Of a stretch of 64,000 nucleotides of DNA, positions 48,884 through 58,652 are shown piece by piece. The notes below the pieces were generated by a model that had not been told where the DNA came from, ran no database searches, and saw only the letters and a program-made list of their open reading frames with translations. Numbering within the stretch: the stretch's first letter is position 1; every line of letters begins with the position of its first letter. The translations under genes were made by a program, and so were the position numbers. The stretch spans positions 186,001 through 250,000 of the forward strand of contig JADJYE010000033.1 in the NCBI GenBank assembly GCA_016719945.1, written 5' to 3'. The DNA is from Polyangiaceae bacterium. Its GTDB lineage: Bacteria; Myxococcota_A; Polyangia; Polyangiales; Polyangiaceae.

Positions 48884-49987
48884 ATGAAGCGACTCGCCCT
48901 CTTCTTCGCCGCCGCAGCTTCGCTTGCCCTCGTCGCCGGCTGCCCGGAAGAGCCTGAGCCGAACCCCATCCCGGACGAGGGCCTCGAGCCTCCGCCGGCG
49001 GGTCAGGGCTTCCAGCTGACCACCGGCGCCCAGCCCGTCGGCGCCGGGGAAGAGGTGCAGAACTGCTACTTCTTCAAGGTGAGCGAGCTGCTCGAGGCCA
49101 ACGGCCTCGATCCCGCGAAGCCGCTCAACCTCCACCACGTGCAGGCCTTCCAGAACGAAGGCTCGCACCACATGAACATCTTCCGCGTGCGCTCGATCCC
49201 GCCCACCGAGGACGCCCTCGATCCCGAGGTGCAGCGCACCTACCTCGACAAGAACGGCACCGGGCCGTGCTTCAAGAGCTCGAACTGGGCGGACTGGCCG
49301 CTGGTCGCTAATACGCAGATCGACGGCACGCTCGACTGGGAGTTCCCCGAGGGCGTCGCCAACGTCCTCCAGCCGGACGAGTGGCTCATGCTCCAGTCGC
49401 ACTACGTCAACGCGACGACGCAGGCGACGCCCGAAGGCTCAGGAGAGGTCTTCGTGAACTTCTGGCACCTGCCCGAGGCCGACGTCGTGCACGAGATGGG
49501 CACGCTGTTCGCGACCAAGCAGCAGATCCGCGTCTGCCAGAGCAACCCGAACCCGAGCTTCTTCGGCGGCTGCCAGTTCGGCTCCGACGATCCCGTGACG
49601 ATCGTGGGCGCGAACGGGCACTATCACAGCCGCGGGAAGAAATTCGAGATGTTCACGTGGGACGGCCAGAGCCCGGAGCAGCCGGCGGCCAGCGACATGT
49701 TCTACGAGAACATCGCGTGGGACGAGCCGTTGATGGCGATGGACAACGAGCTCGCTCAGGTGCCCGCGAACGGCGGCGTCTTCTACACCTGTGAGTTCCA
49801 GTGGACGCCGCCCGAGGCGGCGGTCGGCTGCGAGGGCCTCAACGAGTGGGACCAGACGAAGTACATGACGCCCGAGGAGCAGCTCGACTGTTGCTACACG
49901 TTCGGCCCGATCGTCGAGAAGAACGAGCACTGCAACATCTTCGTCTACTACTACCCGAAGGCCGAAGGCGACGTGTCTTGCATCTGA
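48884..49987 (+). CDS. Copper type-II monooxygenase-like lipoprotein
   Basis: A 367-residue protein with lipobox (ASLALVAGCPEEPE). It has HH pairs (LHHVQAF, GSHHMNIFRV), HYVN in LMLQSHYVNAT and HxH in GANGHYHSRGKKFEMF, the pattern of copper type-II ascorbate-dependent monooxygenases (DBH/PHM), although the mid-region is divergent. Several Cys (CFKSSN, CQSNPN, CEFQW, CCYTFG, CNIF) could form disulfides. It may bind copper or oxidise a surface substrate. It is the first of three rightward lipoprotein genes. Confidence 0.6.
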   Translation: MKRLALFFAAAASLALVAGCPEEPEPNPIPDEGLEPPPAGQGFQLTTGAQPVGAGEEVQNCYFFKVSELLEANGLDPAKPLNLHHVQAFQNEGSHHMNIFRVRSIPPTEDALDPEVQRTYLDKNGTGPCFKSSNWADWPLVANTQIDGTLDWEFPEGVANVLQPDEWLMLQSHYVNATTQATPEGSGEVFVNFWHLPEADVVHEMGTLFATKQQIRVCQSNPNPSFFGGCQFGSDDPVTIVGANGHYHSRGKKFEMFTWDGQSPEQPAASDMFYENIAWDEPLMAMDNELAQVPANGGVFYTCEFQWTPPEAAVGCEGLNEWDQTKYMTPEEQLDCCYTFGPIVEKNEHCNIFVYYYPKAEGDVSCI

Positions 49988-50000
49988 AGGTACAAGCCTC

Positions 50001-50702
50001 GTGATGTACGCGCGCAGCCTCGCGGTCCTCGTTCTCGTCGCGACCACCGCGGCGTGCCCGGACGATCCGCCCGACGGAACGGGCGGGTCGGGCGGCGACG
50101 GCCCCAACCCTTGCACGGTCGGCTTCCTGGGGGACGACACGCTCGCGCCCGAGCTCGAGGTGTTCTTCTACGGCGCCGACGAGCTCGATCACCCGATCGC
50201 CGACGACGCCGTGCTCGACATGATCGAGCCACCCCAGGGCGGTCGCGTGATCTATGTCGGCGCTCGAGCGAAGAACGTCGACGGCTGCGGGGTGCTGCTC
50301 ACGGGCACGCTCCGAGATCCCACCACGAACCAGATCCGGTTCGACACGCGCACGGCGAACCTGCTCGACGAGGGCGACGGCTGGGGCAGCGTTCAGCCTG
50401 GCGTGCTCGCGGCGTATTCGAACATCCCCGCGTGCCAGAACAGCTGGTCGGGGCAGACGCTGTACGAGGACCCGTACCGCCTCGAGGTGAAGCTGCAGGA
50501 CGCGGGCGGGCGCGTCGCCGAGGCCAGCTTCGACGTACGCGCACAGTGCACCGAGCTCAGCCAGGCACGCCCCTCGGGCCCCGACGTCTTCGACGAGTGC
50601 ACCTGCATCTGCCGCGCCGGCTATCAGCTCGGCGACACCTGCGAGGGCGGCGGCGGCCAGGGCGGCGCGGGCGGTCAGGGCGGCGCGGGCGGTGGAGGAT
50701 GA
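50001..50702 (+). CDS. Small lipoprotein with Gly-rich tail
   Basis: A 233-residue protein with lipobox (VLVLVATTAACPDD), an Ig-like strand domain (VEVFFYGADEL-type, YRLEVKLQDAGGRVAEASFDV), a Cys cluster (CTCICRAGYQLGDTC) and a GGQGGAGG tail. The GTG at 50001 or ATG at 50004 starts it. It is coupled to the next gene by ATGA. Confidence 0.6.
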   Translation: MMYARSLAVLVLVATTAACPDDPPDGTGGSGGDGPNPCTVGFLGDDTLAPELEVFFYGADELDHPIADDAVLDMIEPPQGGRVIYVGARAKNVDGCGVLLTGTLRDPTTNQIRFDTRTANLLDEGDGWGSVQPGVLAAYSNIPACQNSWSGQTLYEDPYRLEVKLQDAGGRVAEASFDVRAQCTELSQARPSGPDVFDECTCICRAGYQLGDTCEGGGGQGGAGGQGGAGGGG

Positions 50703-51778
50703 GCATGAAACATCGAAAGCTTGGGATCACGTCGTTGCTCGCCCTCGGCCTCGCGGGCTGTCCCGACGAGAGCGACGGCACCGGCGCTGGAGGAGCTGGC
50801 GGCGAGGGGGGCAGCGGCCCCTCCGAGCCGGCGTGGCAGGCGATCTTCGAGGACGGTGAGCTCGACCGCGCGCTCCTGTCGGTGTGGGGCACGAGCTCCA
50901 CGAGCGTCTTCGTCGTCGGAGGACCGCTCGGCAACGCCGGGTTCGAAGCGCTCGCGCTCCGCTACGACGGCAGCTCCTGGGAAGACCTCGCGCCCGGCGG
51001 CGCCGACTCCTTCTGGTGGGTCACCGGCGCGAGCGACGTCGACGTGTGGATGGTCGGCGAAGCGGGCAGGATCAGCCATTTCGACGGCGTGAGCTTCGAG
51101 GAGCACGACGCGCCGACGACCGCGACGCTGTGGGGCGCGATCGCCTTCGCGCCCGACGACGTGTGGGCCGTCGGAGGCATGGTCGGGGGCCCCGCGACGC
51201 AGCCCGACGACGTGGTGCTGCACTACGACGGCGCCTCGTGGACCGCGGTCACGCTCCCCGGCGAGCCTCAGGGCCGAGCCCTCTTCAAGGTCTGGGGCTC
51301 GAGCAGCGACGACCTCTTCGTCGTCGGCGAAGCCGGGATCCTCTGGCACAAGCAGGGCGACATCTGGACGCTAGAGAGCGATCCACCGCTCGCCGCAGGG
51401 AACCTCACGACCGTGCACGGGTGCAGCGCGACGGAGGTGTACGCTGTCGGCGGGCGCGACGTCCTCCGCTACGACGGCGCCGCGTGGTCGAAGGTCGATC
51501 TCCCGCTCTCCAACGACGTGAACGGCGTCTTCTGCGTCGACTCCGAGACGGCCGCGCTCGTCGGCATGGGTGGCCTGAAGCAGCGCCGCGTGGATGGCGC
51601 GTGGACCGACGACTTCATCGAGGTGCCGCACAGTAACCTCCACGCGGTGTGGGCGGACGAGACGGGCGCGTTCTGGGCGGTCGGCGGCGATTTCGTCGCG
51701 AGCCCGAAGCCCAACGTCGCGCGCGACGGAGTGGTGGCGCGGTTCGGTCCTGGATCCATCTCCGACACCGTCGACTGA
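50699..51778 (+). CDS. Kelch/propeller-like lipoprotein
   Basis: A 359-residue protein with lipobox (SLLALGLAGCPDES), a Gly-rich linker, and repeats of the pattern WG(x)4-6DVWAVGxxG (TLWGAIAFAPDDVWAVGGMV, VWGSSSDDLFVVGEAG, VWADETGAFWAVGG), a common myxobacterial beta-propeller. Its start overlaps the upstream gene stop. Confidence 0.68.
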   Translation: MSMKHRKLGITSLLALGLAGCPDESDGTGAGGAGGEGGSGPSEPAWQAIFEDGELDRALLSVWGTSSTSVFVVGGPLGNAGFEALALRYDGSSWEDLAPGGADSFWWVTGASDVDVWMVGEAGRISHFDGVSFEEHDAPTTATLWGAIAFAPDDVWAVGGMVGGPATQPDDVVLHYDGASWTAVTLPGEPQGRALFKVWGSSSDDLFVVGEAGILWHKQGDIWTLESDPPLAAGNLTTVHGCSATEVYAVGGRDVLRYDGAAWSKVDLPLSNDVNGVFCVDSETAALVGMGGLKQRRVDGAWTDDFIEVPHSNLHAVWADETGAFWAVGGDFVASPKPNVARDGVVARFGPGSISDTVD

Positions 51779-51944
51779 TCCGGGCGCCGGCGCCCGGGCC
51801 GTCGTGAACCGCGCTTCACGGCTGGGTGGGGGGAGCAGGATCGCGACGCAACTCTGCTGCGTTTTCGCGAAGAAGCCTTCGCCCTCGCCTGTTGGTGGCG
51901 GTCTTGCTTACCATGAGGTCGAACTCGACAAGGAGACTCGTCCC

Positions 51945-52808
51945 ATGCGCACCGCCCGCCTTCTCTTCGCCACCTTGAGCCTCGGCGCCACGTTCGCGAT
52001 CACCGAGCAGGCCCAAGCGGCCGATCTCAGCTCTTGCGGCGACTTCTTCTTCGACCCAGGCGGGGACGTGCAGTGCGAGGTGAAGCTCGACGTCGACTGC
52101 GACGCGTCCTGTGAGCCCCTCGCGTTCGAGGTCGAGTGCGCGGCGGAGCTGTACCTCGGCTGTGAGGGTGGCTGCGACCTCGACATCGACGTCGAGTGCA
52201 CGCTCGACTGCGAGGCTGGGTGCAACGTCGACTGTGAAGGTGGCGAGTTCGATTGCCGAGCCTACTGCGAGGGCGGCTGCTTCGCGGACTGTGAGAGCCG
52301 CTGCACGGGCGACGCGAACGAGACGCAGTGCCGCTCGTCGTGTGAGGCGGGCTGCAACGTCGAGTGCGGCGCGAGCTGCGAGGTCGAGCTGCCCGACTGC
52401 GAGGCGAGCTGCCAGGCGAGCTGCGAGGGTGGGTGCCAGGCGTCGGCCAACGCCGATTGCCAGATCGAGTGCCAGGCAGACGGCTACATCGACTGCGAGG
52501 CTGAGCTCCAGGGCGGCTGCGAGATCGCCTGCGAGACGCCCGAGGGCGCCCTCTTCTGCGACGGGCAGTGGATCAACACCGACGACCTCGAGTCGTGCGC
52601 CGACGCGATCATCGAGTCGTTCGACATCGAGATCGACGGCTACGCGCGCGCCGACTGCGAGGGCAACACGTGCACGGCCGAGGCAGGCTGCACCACGAAG
52701 TGCGCGACCGCCGCGCCGTCCACGCACGACTCCACGTTCGGGATGATGGCGCTCGGCGTCGCGACGCTCGGCCTCGCCGCCGCCCGCCGCCGCCGCCGCT
52801 CTCGCTAG
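51945..52808 (+). CDS. Secreted Cys-rich repeat protein with MYXO-CTERM-like tail
   Basis: A 287-residue protein with a signal peptide (LLFATLSLGATFAITEQAQA). About 36 Cys occur in residues 31-265, mostly as C-x3-C steps (CEGGCDLDIDVECTLDCEAGC, CEASCQASCEGGCQ), with little else but acidic and small residues. The C-terminus (HDSTFGMMALGVATLGLAAARRRRR) looks like a MYXO-CTERM sorting tail: hydrophobic stretch and Arg cluster. The ribosome site is AAGGAG. The role is unknown; metal binding or a disulfide fibre is possible. Confidence 0.72.
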   Translation: MRTARLLFATLSLGATFAITEQAQAADLSSCGDFFFDPGGDVQCEVKLDVDCDASCEPLAFEVECAAELYLGCEGGCDLDIDVECTLDCEAGCNVDCEGGEFDCRAYCEGGCFADCESRCTGDANETQCRSSCEAGCNVECGASCEVELPDCEASCQASCEGGCQASANADCQIECQADGYIDCEAELQGGCEIACETPEGALFCDGQWINTDDLESCADAIIESFDIEIDGYARADCEGNTCTAEAGCTTKCATAAPSTHDSTFGMMALGVATLGLAAARRRRRSR

Positions 52809-54487
52809 CGGGCGCCGATCTCCTCGAGGACGCGCTCGCGTATCAGCGGGACCTGCGGGCTCCCGTGCGACAAGAGCGCGTCGTGGAAGCGTCGCGCGTC
52901 GAAGCTCGCGCCGAGGCGGCGCTTCGCCTCGGCGCGCAGCTCCAGGATCTGCAGCTTGCCGAGGGTGTAGGCGAAGTAGCCGGGATCGAACGTCCCGCGG
53001 AAGGCTTGCTGGCGCGCCGTCGCCGCGTCCTGCTTGCAGTCTTCCGCGAAGCGGCGCTCCGCCTCGGCCAGGCTCATGCCCTGGGTGTGCAGGCCGATCG
53101 ACACCACGTACCGGCAGTTGCGCAGGAGCGCGTCGCCGAGCTGGCCGAGCGCGCGCTCGGGGTCTTCTGATCCGAAGCCCTCCTCGATCATCAGCTGCTC
53201 GGTGTAGTGCGCCCAGCCCTCGATGAACGAGTAGCTGCCGAGCATCTGTTGAGCCTTCGTCGGCGCCTTGCGGATCCACAGGCTCTGCAGGTAGTGGCCC
53301 GGGTAGACCTCGTGCACGCTCGTCGCGAGGAGCGTTCCCAGCGGCATGAGGTACTCCTCCTGCTTCTTCGCGTCCCACGCGGGGTCGGGCAGGGTGATGT
53401 AGTAGAACGCCGCGAGGTCGGGGCGGTCGAACGGGCCCGGGCCGTTCAAGAAGGCGCTGTTCCACTGCATGTACGGGGGCGTCTCCTCGACCACGAAGCG
53501 CCCCTCCTCGGGGATCGAGACGAGCGCCTTGTCGACGATGAAGCTGCGGGCGTCCTTCGTCATCTTGCGCGCGACGCCGAGCAGCTCCGAGGGGCTCGGG
53601 CGCTTGGGTGTGACGCCCTTGGCGACGAGCGCCTCGTACGCTGCCTTGTTGCGGCGAAGGTCTTCCTCGGCGCTCTGCTCGAGCTGCGAGAGGTCGACGT
53701 CGAGCGCCTCTTGCACGGCGAGCAGCCTCTTGAATCGCTCGCGCCCGAGGACATGGCTGTCGTCTGCGCGTGGCAGCTCGACCTCACGCAGGTGCTTCGC
53801 GAGCGTGTCCGCGCGATCCGCCAGCTTGCGCGCCGCAGCGGTGGCCGTGTCGCGAAGCGCAGGGTCTTTCACCTGCTTCAGGGCGACGACCACGTCGCCG
53901 CGCAGGTACGTGCCGTAGCCCTCGAAGATGCCGATGTCCGTCTCGACGAAGGCGCGCGGCATGGGGCCGCGGAGGTTCTCGGTGACGTGGTCGACCTGGG
54001 TCAGCGACGCGTTCACGTGCCGCAGCAGCGCTCGAGCGCGGTCGTCGATGGGCGCGTAGTCGCGCAGCAGGTACGCATCGAGCGCGAAGAGCTCCTCGTA
54101 GAACTGGGGGCGGCGCTTCCACAGCTCGAGATCGACGAGGCGGAACAGCTCCTGCTGGAGGGCGAGCCTCAGCAGCTTCAGGTCGAGCGAACGGTCTGCG
54201 TCGAGCGAGGAGGCGTCGATGGCTCCGAGCGACGCCTCGGCGTCGCGCAGGAACGCGACGCGGCGCTCGATGCCCGCCTTCGAATAGTCGGCGACCCGGC
54301 CGTCGCACGCGTCGTGCAGCCCCAGCGCGCGGCACTCGGCGGTGCTGCCGCGGATGTACCCGTCGAGCACGCGCTCGATCGTCGCCGCGGCCTCGCTCGA
54401 TGCGACCTTCGGAGCCTGCGGCGCAGGCTCGACGCAGCCGAGGCTCGTCGCCGCGGCGAGGAGGAGCCCGGAGGCCAGCCTCTTCAC
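52805..54487 (-). CDS. DUF885-family metallopeptidase-like lipoprotein
   Basis: The 560-residue protein has a lipobox (LLAAATSLGCVEP) and a helical DUF885 domain with HEVYPGHYLQ and SFIEGWAHYTEQLM, the probable zinc site (H-E-x3-G-H and E). It probably acts as a peptidase on the envelope. The GTG start overlaps the purB stop by 4 bp. Confidence 0.88.
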   Translation of the reverse strand: MKRLASGLLLAAATSLGCVEPAPQAPKVASSEAAATIERVLDGYIRGSTAECRALGLHDACDGRVADYSKAGIERRVAFLRDAEASLGAIDASSLDADRSLDLKLLRLALQQELFRLVDLELWKRRPQFYEELFALDAYLLRDYAPIDDRARALLRHVNASLTQVDHVTENLRGPMPRAFVETDIGIFEGYGTYLRGDVVVALKQVKDPALRDTATAAARKLADRADTLAKHLREVELPRADDSHVLGRERFKRLLAVQEALDVDLSQLEQSAEEDLRRNKAAYEALVAKGVTPKRPSPSELLGVARKMTKDARSFIVDKALVSIPEEGRFVVEETPPYMQWNSAFLNGPGPFDRPDLAAFYYITLPDPAWDAKKQEEYLMPLGTLLATSVHEVYPGHYLQSLWIRKAPTKAQQMLGSYSFIEGWAHYTEQLMIEEGFGSEDPERALGQLGDALLRNCRYVVSIGLHTQGMSLAEAERRFAEDCKQDAATARQQAFRGTFDPGYFAYTLGKLQILELRAEAKRRLGASFDARRFHDALLSHGSPQVPLIRERVLEEIGAR

Positions 54488-55785
54488 GGCGCCTCGAGCG
54501 CGCGGTCGACGATCGCGCCCGCGTGGCGGAGGGCGTGCTCGAGGTCGAAGCAGCGATCGAGCTCCGCGGCGCTCAGCAGCGCAGACACGTCGGGGTCGGC
54601 CTTGAGGTTGTCACGGAAGCGCCCATCGCCCGTGAAGGCGCGCATCGCGCTGCGCTGAACCAGCTCGTACGCGCGCTGGCGCGGCCGGCCCTTCTTGACC
54701 ATCTCGAGCATGACCGCCTCGCTGAAATACAGCTCCTGTGAGCGGTCGAGGTTCTTCTTCATCCCCTCCGGGTAGACCACGAGACCGCTGACGAGGCCGG
54801 TCGCGCGCTCGAGCATGAACGCGAGCGTCGCGGTGACGTCGGGCGCGATCATCCGCTCGACGGACGAGTGCGAGATGTCGCGCTCGTGCCAGAGCGCGAC
54901 GTCCTCCAGCGCGGGGCTGACGGCGGCCCGCACGACCCGCGCGAGGCCGCACAGGTTCTCGCTCAGGATCGGGTTGCGCTTGTGGGGCATCGCGCTCGAG
55001 CCCTTCTGCCCGGCCGTGAACCGCTCCTCCGCCTCGGCGACCTCGCTCCGCTGCCAGTGGCGGACGTTCGTCGCCAGGCGCTCGATCCCCGCGGCGATCA
55101 GCGCGAACGCCGAGAAGAGCGCGGCGTGCCTGTCGCGCGCAACGACCTGCGTGCTCACCGTCTCCGGGGAGAGGCCGAGGGTGCCGAGGGCGTCCGCCTC
55201 GATCGACGGGCTGAGGTGCGCGTAGGTCCCGACGGCGCCGGCGATCTTCCCGACCGCGATCTCTTCGCGCGCCGCTCTGAGACGTACGCGACCTCGCTTC
55301 GCCTCGGCCAGGTGCCCGGCCAGGACCACCCCGAACGACACGGGCTCCGCGTGGATGCCGTGGCTGCGCCCGATCATCGGCGTGGCGCGGTGCTCTCGCG
55401 CCCGCTCCGCGAGGGCGGTCACGTAGGCGTCGAGCCGAGCGGCGATCTTGTCGGTCGCGCGGACGAGCAAGAGGGCGAGGCTCGTGTCGAGCACGTCGCT
55501 CGACGTCATCCCGAGGTGGAGGAACCTCGCCGGCTCGCCCGCGAGCTCCTCGACGTGGGTGAGGAACGCGATGACGTCGTGCTTCGTCGTCCGCTCGATC
55601 TCGTCGATGCGGTCCGGGTCGAGCTTCAGATCTTTGGCGCGGATCGAGGCGGCCGTCCCGAAGGGGACGACCCCCGCGCGCTCCATCGCCTCGCACGCGG
55701 CGAGCTCGACCTCGAGCCACGCGGCGTAGCGTGCGCGGGGGGACCACAGCTCGGCGAGCTCTGCGGGCGTATATCGGGGGATCAT
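54484..55785 (-). CDS. purB: Adenylosuccinate lyase
   Basis: It cleaves SAICAR and adenylosuccinate in purine synthesis. The 433-residue protein has the signature SSAMPHKRNPILSE and EPARFLHLGMTSSDVLDTSLA, and RSHGIHAEPVSFG for the catalytic His. The start at MIPRYTPAEL (55785) is family-typical; the frame upstream is open through the tandem repeat but not part of the gene. Confidence 0.97.
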   Translation of the reverse strand: MIPRYTPAELAELWSPRARYAAWLEVELAACEAMERAGVVPFGTAASIRAKDLKLDPDRIDEIERTTKHDVIAFLTHVEELAGEPARFLHLGMTSSDVLDTSLALLLVRATDKIAARLDAYVTALAERAREHRATPMIGRSHGIHAEPVSFGVVLAGHLAEAKRGRVRLRAAREEIAVGKIAGAVGTYAHLSPSIEADALGTLGLSPETVSTQVVARDRHAALFSAFALIAAGIERLATNVRHWQRSEVAEAEERFTAGQKGSSAMPHKRNPILSENLCGLARVVRAAVSPALEDVALWHERDISHSSVERMIAPDVTATLAFMLERATGLVSGLVVYPEGMKKNLDRSQELYFSEAVMLEMVKKGRPRQRAYELVQRSAMRAFTGDGRFRDNLKADPDVSALLSAAELDRCFDLEHALRHAGAIVDRALEAP

Positions 55786-55867
55786 CGAGCCCTCGATTAC
55801 ACCGGGGGCAGGCGCCTTTGGACGGCGAAGAAGCGACGGGCCCGGGAATCGCCGCTCCAGCGGATGC

Positions 55868-56580
55868 GCGGCGCGGCGGAGGCGAGCGCGATGTGACCGC
55901 CGCGGAGGGCAGGGTGCGCGGTGCGGAGGGCGGGGTGCGGCCAGAACGCGGCTACCTCGGCGGAGACGCGCCCGATGTGGCCGCCGCAGGCCGCCGCGGA
56001 GCGCGGGGTGCGGCCAGAACGCGGCTACCTCGGCGGAGACGCGCGCGATGTGGCCGGCGCGGAGCGCGGGGTGCGGCCAGAACGCGACTACCTCGGCGGA
56101 GGCGAGCGCGATGTGGCCGGCGCGGGGCGCGGGGTGCGCGGTGCGGAGCGCGGGGTGCGGCCAGAACGCGACTACCTCGGCGGAGGCGAGCGCGATGTGG
56201 CCGGCGCGGGGCGCGGGGTGCGGCCAGAACGCGACTACCTCGGCGGAGACGCGCCCGATGTGGCCGCCACGGAGCGCGGGGTGCGGCCAGAACGCGGCTA
56301 CCTCGGCGGAGGCGAGCGCGATGTGACCGCCGCAGAGGGAGGGGTGCGCGGTGCGGAGCGCGGGGTGCGGCCAGAACGCGGCTACCTCGGCGGAGAGGCG
56401 CCCGGTGTGGCCCCCACGGAGCGCGGGGTGCGGCCAGAACGCGGCTACCTCGGCGGAGGCGAGCGCGATGTGACCGCCGCAGAGGGAGGGGTGCGCGGTG
56501 CGGAGCGCGGGGTGCGGCCAGAACGCGGCTACCTCGGCGGAGACGCGCCCGATGTGGCCGCCGCAGGCCGCCGCGGAGCG
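55868..56580. repeat. Tandem repeat array in 63/84-bp units built of 21-bp steps
   Basis: The core GCGGCCAGAACGCG(G/A)CTAC starts at 55937, 56010, 56073, 56157, 56220, 56283, 56367, 56430 and 56514. The spacings are 73, 63, 84, 63, 63, 84, 63 and 84 bp. The 84-bp units carry one extra 21-bp block (GTGCGCGGTGCGGAGCGCG-type). A degenerate unit begins near 55868. The array fills nearly the whole gap between ggt and purB. The minus-strand frame (SAEVAAFWPHPALR repeated) is open but not convincing as a protein. Confidence 0.85.
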
Positions 56581-56587
56581 CCCACCC

Positions 56588-58433
56588 CTATTCCCTCTTC
56601 GCGGCCTTTGGCTTCTTCCCCGCCTTCTCGGCGAGCGCGAGCCCACCCTCGCGCGGATCGGAGTAGGCCCACGACTCGCCGGTCTTCGGATCGCGCACGA
56701 TCGCCTTCACGTCGCCGAGGGGGATCGCGCTCGGCGCGAGCTTGTGGCCCATCGCCTCGAGCTGCTTCTCCACCGGCTCCGCGAGATCGCGCCCGACCTC
56801 GGTGCGGATGGCGTCGGGGTCGAGCTGGTGGTGCACCCGGCCGCGGGTGGTCGCCTCGTCGACCGTCAGCCGGCGGTCGATGAGCAGCTGCAGCACCTGC
56901 GCGACGGTGTTCGGGATCGTGTCGCCGCCGGGCGAGCCGATCACGATCTCCACCTTCCCGCTGCGGCTCACGATGGTCGGGCTCATCGAGCTCGCCATGC
57001 GCTTGCCGCCCGCTGCGTCGTTTGGGCCGCTCGGGGAGAACGCGCCGAGCGCGTTGGAGAAGACCACGCCCGTCCCCTCTGGGACGATCTTCGCGCCGAA
57101 GCTCGCAGACAGCGTGACCGTGCACGAGACCGCGTTGCCCTGCGCGTCGACCACCGAGTAGTGGGTCGTCTCGGGCGACTCCTTCGAGGTGCTCACGGCG
57201 AACGCGCTCGCGGGCGTCGCCTTCTCAGGCTCGATCGCAGGCGTTCGCGAGACGAGGTAGCGCCCCGAAAGCAGCTTCTCGAGCGCCCCCGGAGCGACTC
57301 GATCCCCGTAGAAATCAGGGTCGGCGCCCACCAGGCGACGGTCTGCATACGAGCGCTTCGCCGCCTCGACGAAGAGGTGAACGGCCCGCGCGGAGCCGTC
57401 GGGAGCGTCGTGCGCGCCGGAGCCGCTCGAGCTGGAGCAGCGTCTGCGCGACGGCGACTCCACCCATCGACGGCGGCGGCATGGTCTCGACCGTGAAGCC
57501 GCGGTAGCTGAAGGTGAGCGGCGCGCGGAGCTTCGCGCGATAGGCCCCGAGATCGGCCTTCGTGATGTCCCCGCCGTGCTTCTTCATCGCGGACACGATC
57601 CGCTCGGCTACCGGTCCGTCGTAGAAGCCCGCGTCCCCCTTGTCGGCGATCGCCGTGAGGGTCTTCGCGAGATCTTTCTGGACGACGCGGTCGCCTGCCT
57701 CGAGCGGGCCGTCCTTCTTGCCGAAGATCCGCTTGGCCTCGGCGTCTTCCTTGATCTTCCCCCAGTGCCCCTTGAGCGCCTGGCCGGTCCGACCGGTGAT
57801 CTTGTGCCCCTCCTTCGCGAGGGAGATGGCGGGCTCCAGGAGCTGGGCGAGGGGCTTCGTGCCGAAGCGCTCGCGCGCGAGGTTGAGCCCCGCGACCGTG
57901 CCGGGGACGGCCACCGACGCGTAGCCGACGGCGCCGGCCTTCACCTCGGCCAGCACCTTCTCCGTTGTCGTCGCGGCCGGGCCAGCCTCACGAAAATCGA
58001 TCGCGTAGCTCTCGCCCGAAGCGAGGCGCACGATCATGAAGCCGCCGCCCCCGATGTTGCCCGCGCTCGGGTGCGTGACCGCCAGGGCGTAGCCAACGGC
58101 GACCGCTGCGTCGATCGCGTTCCCGCCGCTCTCGAGGACCTTCACACCGGCGCGCGTGGCGTTGGCCTCGACGCTGGTGACGACGCCCGACGTCGCGTGG
58201 ACCGCGGCCTTGCCGCCCGTCGCGAGCGCGATCGGCGGGTCGGGCGCCGGGATGGGCGGCGGCTCGGGCGCCTCGACCGGCGCGGCGGACGCCGCCGCGC
58301 TCGCGGAGCTGGTCGGGACGGCGGCGGACGCCGTCGCGCTCGCGCTCGACGCGGGCGCCTTGAGCGGCGCGTTGCCCGGATCCGAGCACGCCAAGAGCGA
58401 GAGCAGCGCGAGCGCCCCGAGGCGGGCTTCCAT
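56588..58433 (-). CDS. ggt: Gamma-glutamyltransferase, lipoprotein type, one frameshift
   Basis: It hydrolyses or transfers gamma-glutamyl groups of glutathione in the periplasm. The start at MEARLG gives a lipobox (LALLSLLACSDPG) and an Ala/Ser/Pro linker. The large subunit has VVTSVEANATRAGVKVLESG, GGGGFMIVRL and FREAGP; the small subunit begins at the autocleavage Thr in ETTHYSVVDAQGNAVSCT and has GSPGGDTIPNTVAQVL. Between 57420 and 57435 the frame changes (LLQLERL to GSGAHDAPDGSARAVHLFVEAAKR); the length is one base too long, or two short. Corrected length is about 615 residues. Confidence 0.85.
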
Positions 58434-58540
58434 GGCCGGTTTATCGCACAACACGCCTTGCTACCGGAACGCTCGCGCGAGGCGGGGCCTTCCAAGGGCC
58501 GCAGGGCAGGGCGTTGGGCCGTGGGCAGGCGGGGGCGGGG

Positions 58541-58558
58541 AGCCCGCGGTGGCGGGCT
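58541..58558. terminator. 7-bp stem-loop between ggt and the next gene
   Basis: AGCCCGC (58541-58547) pairs with GCGGGCT (58552-58558). It lies in a divergent gap, so a terminator role is uncertain. The rest of 58434-58652 shows nothing clear. Confidence 0.3.
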
Positions 58559-58652
58559 AGCCAGCTCCCTATGACTTCGCGTATCACCCCGTCCAGACGG
58601 TGTGGGGGCTGTCCGCCGCCGCACCCCTCGCTGAACCGAGAAGGGGGTCGTC

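Noticed and set aside
55868..56580. Possible CRISPR array
   Set aside because: Units are 63/84 bp with near-identical sequence throughout, without unique spacers, and no cas genes are present.
54484..56646. 720-codon frame fusing the repeat array to purB
   Set aside because: purB homologues start at 55785; the extension translates the tandem repeat and has no start signal.
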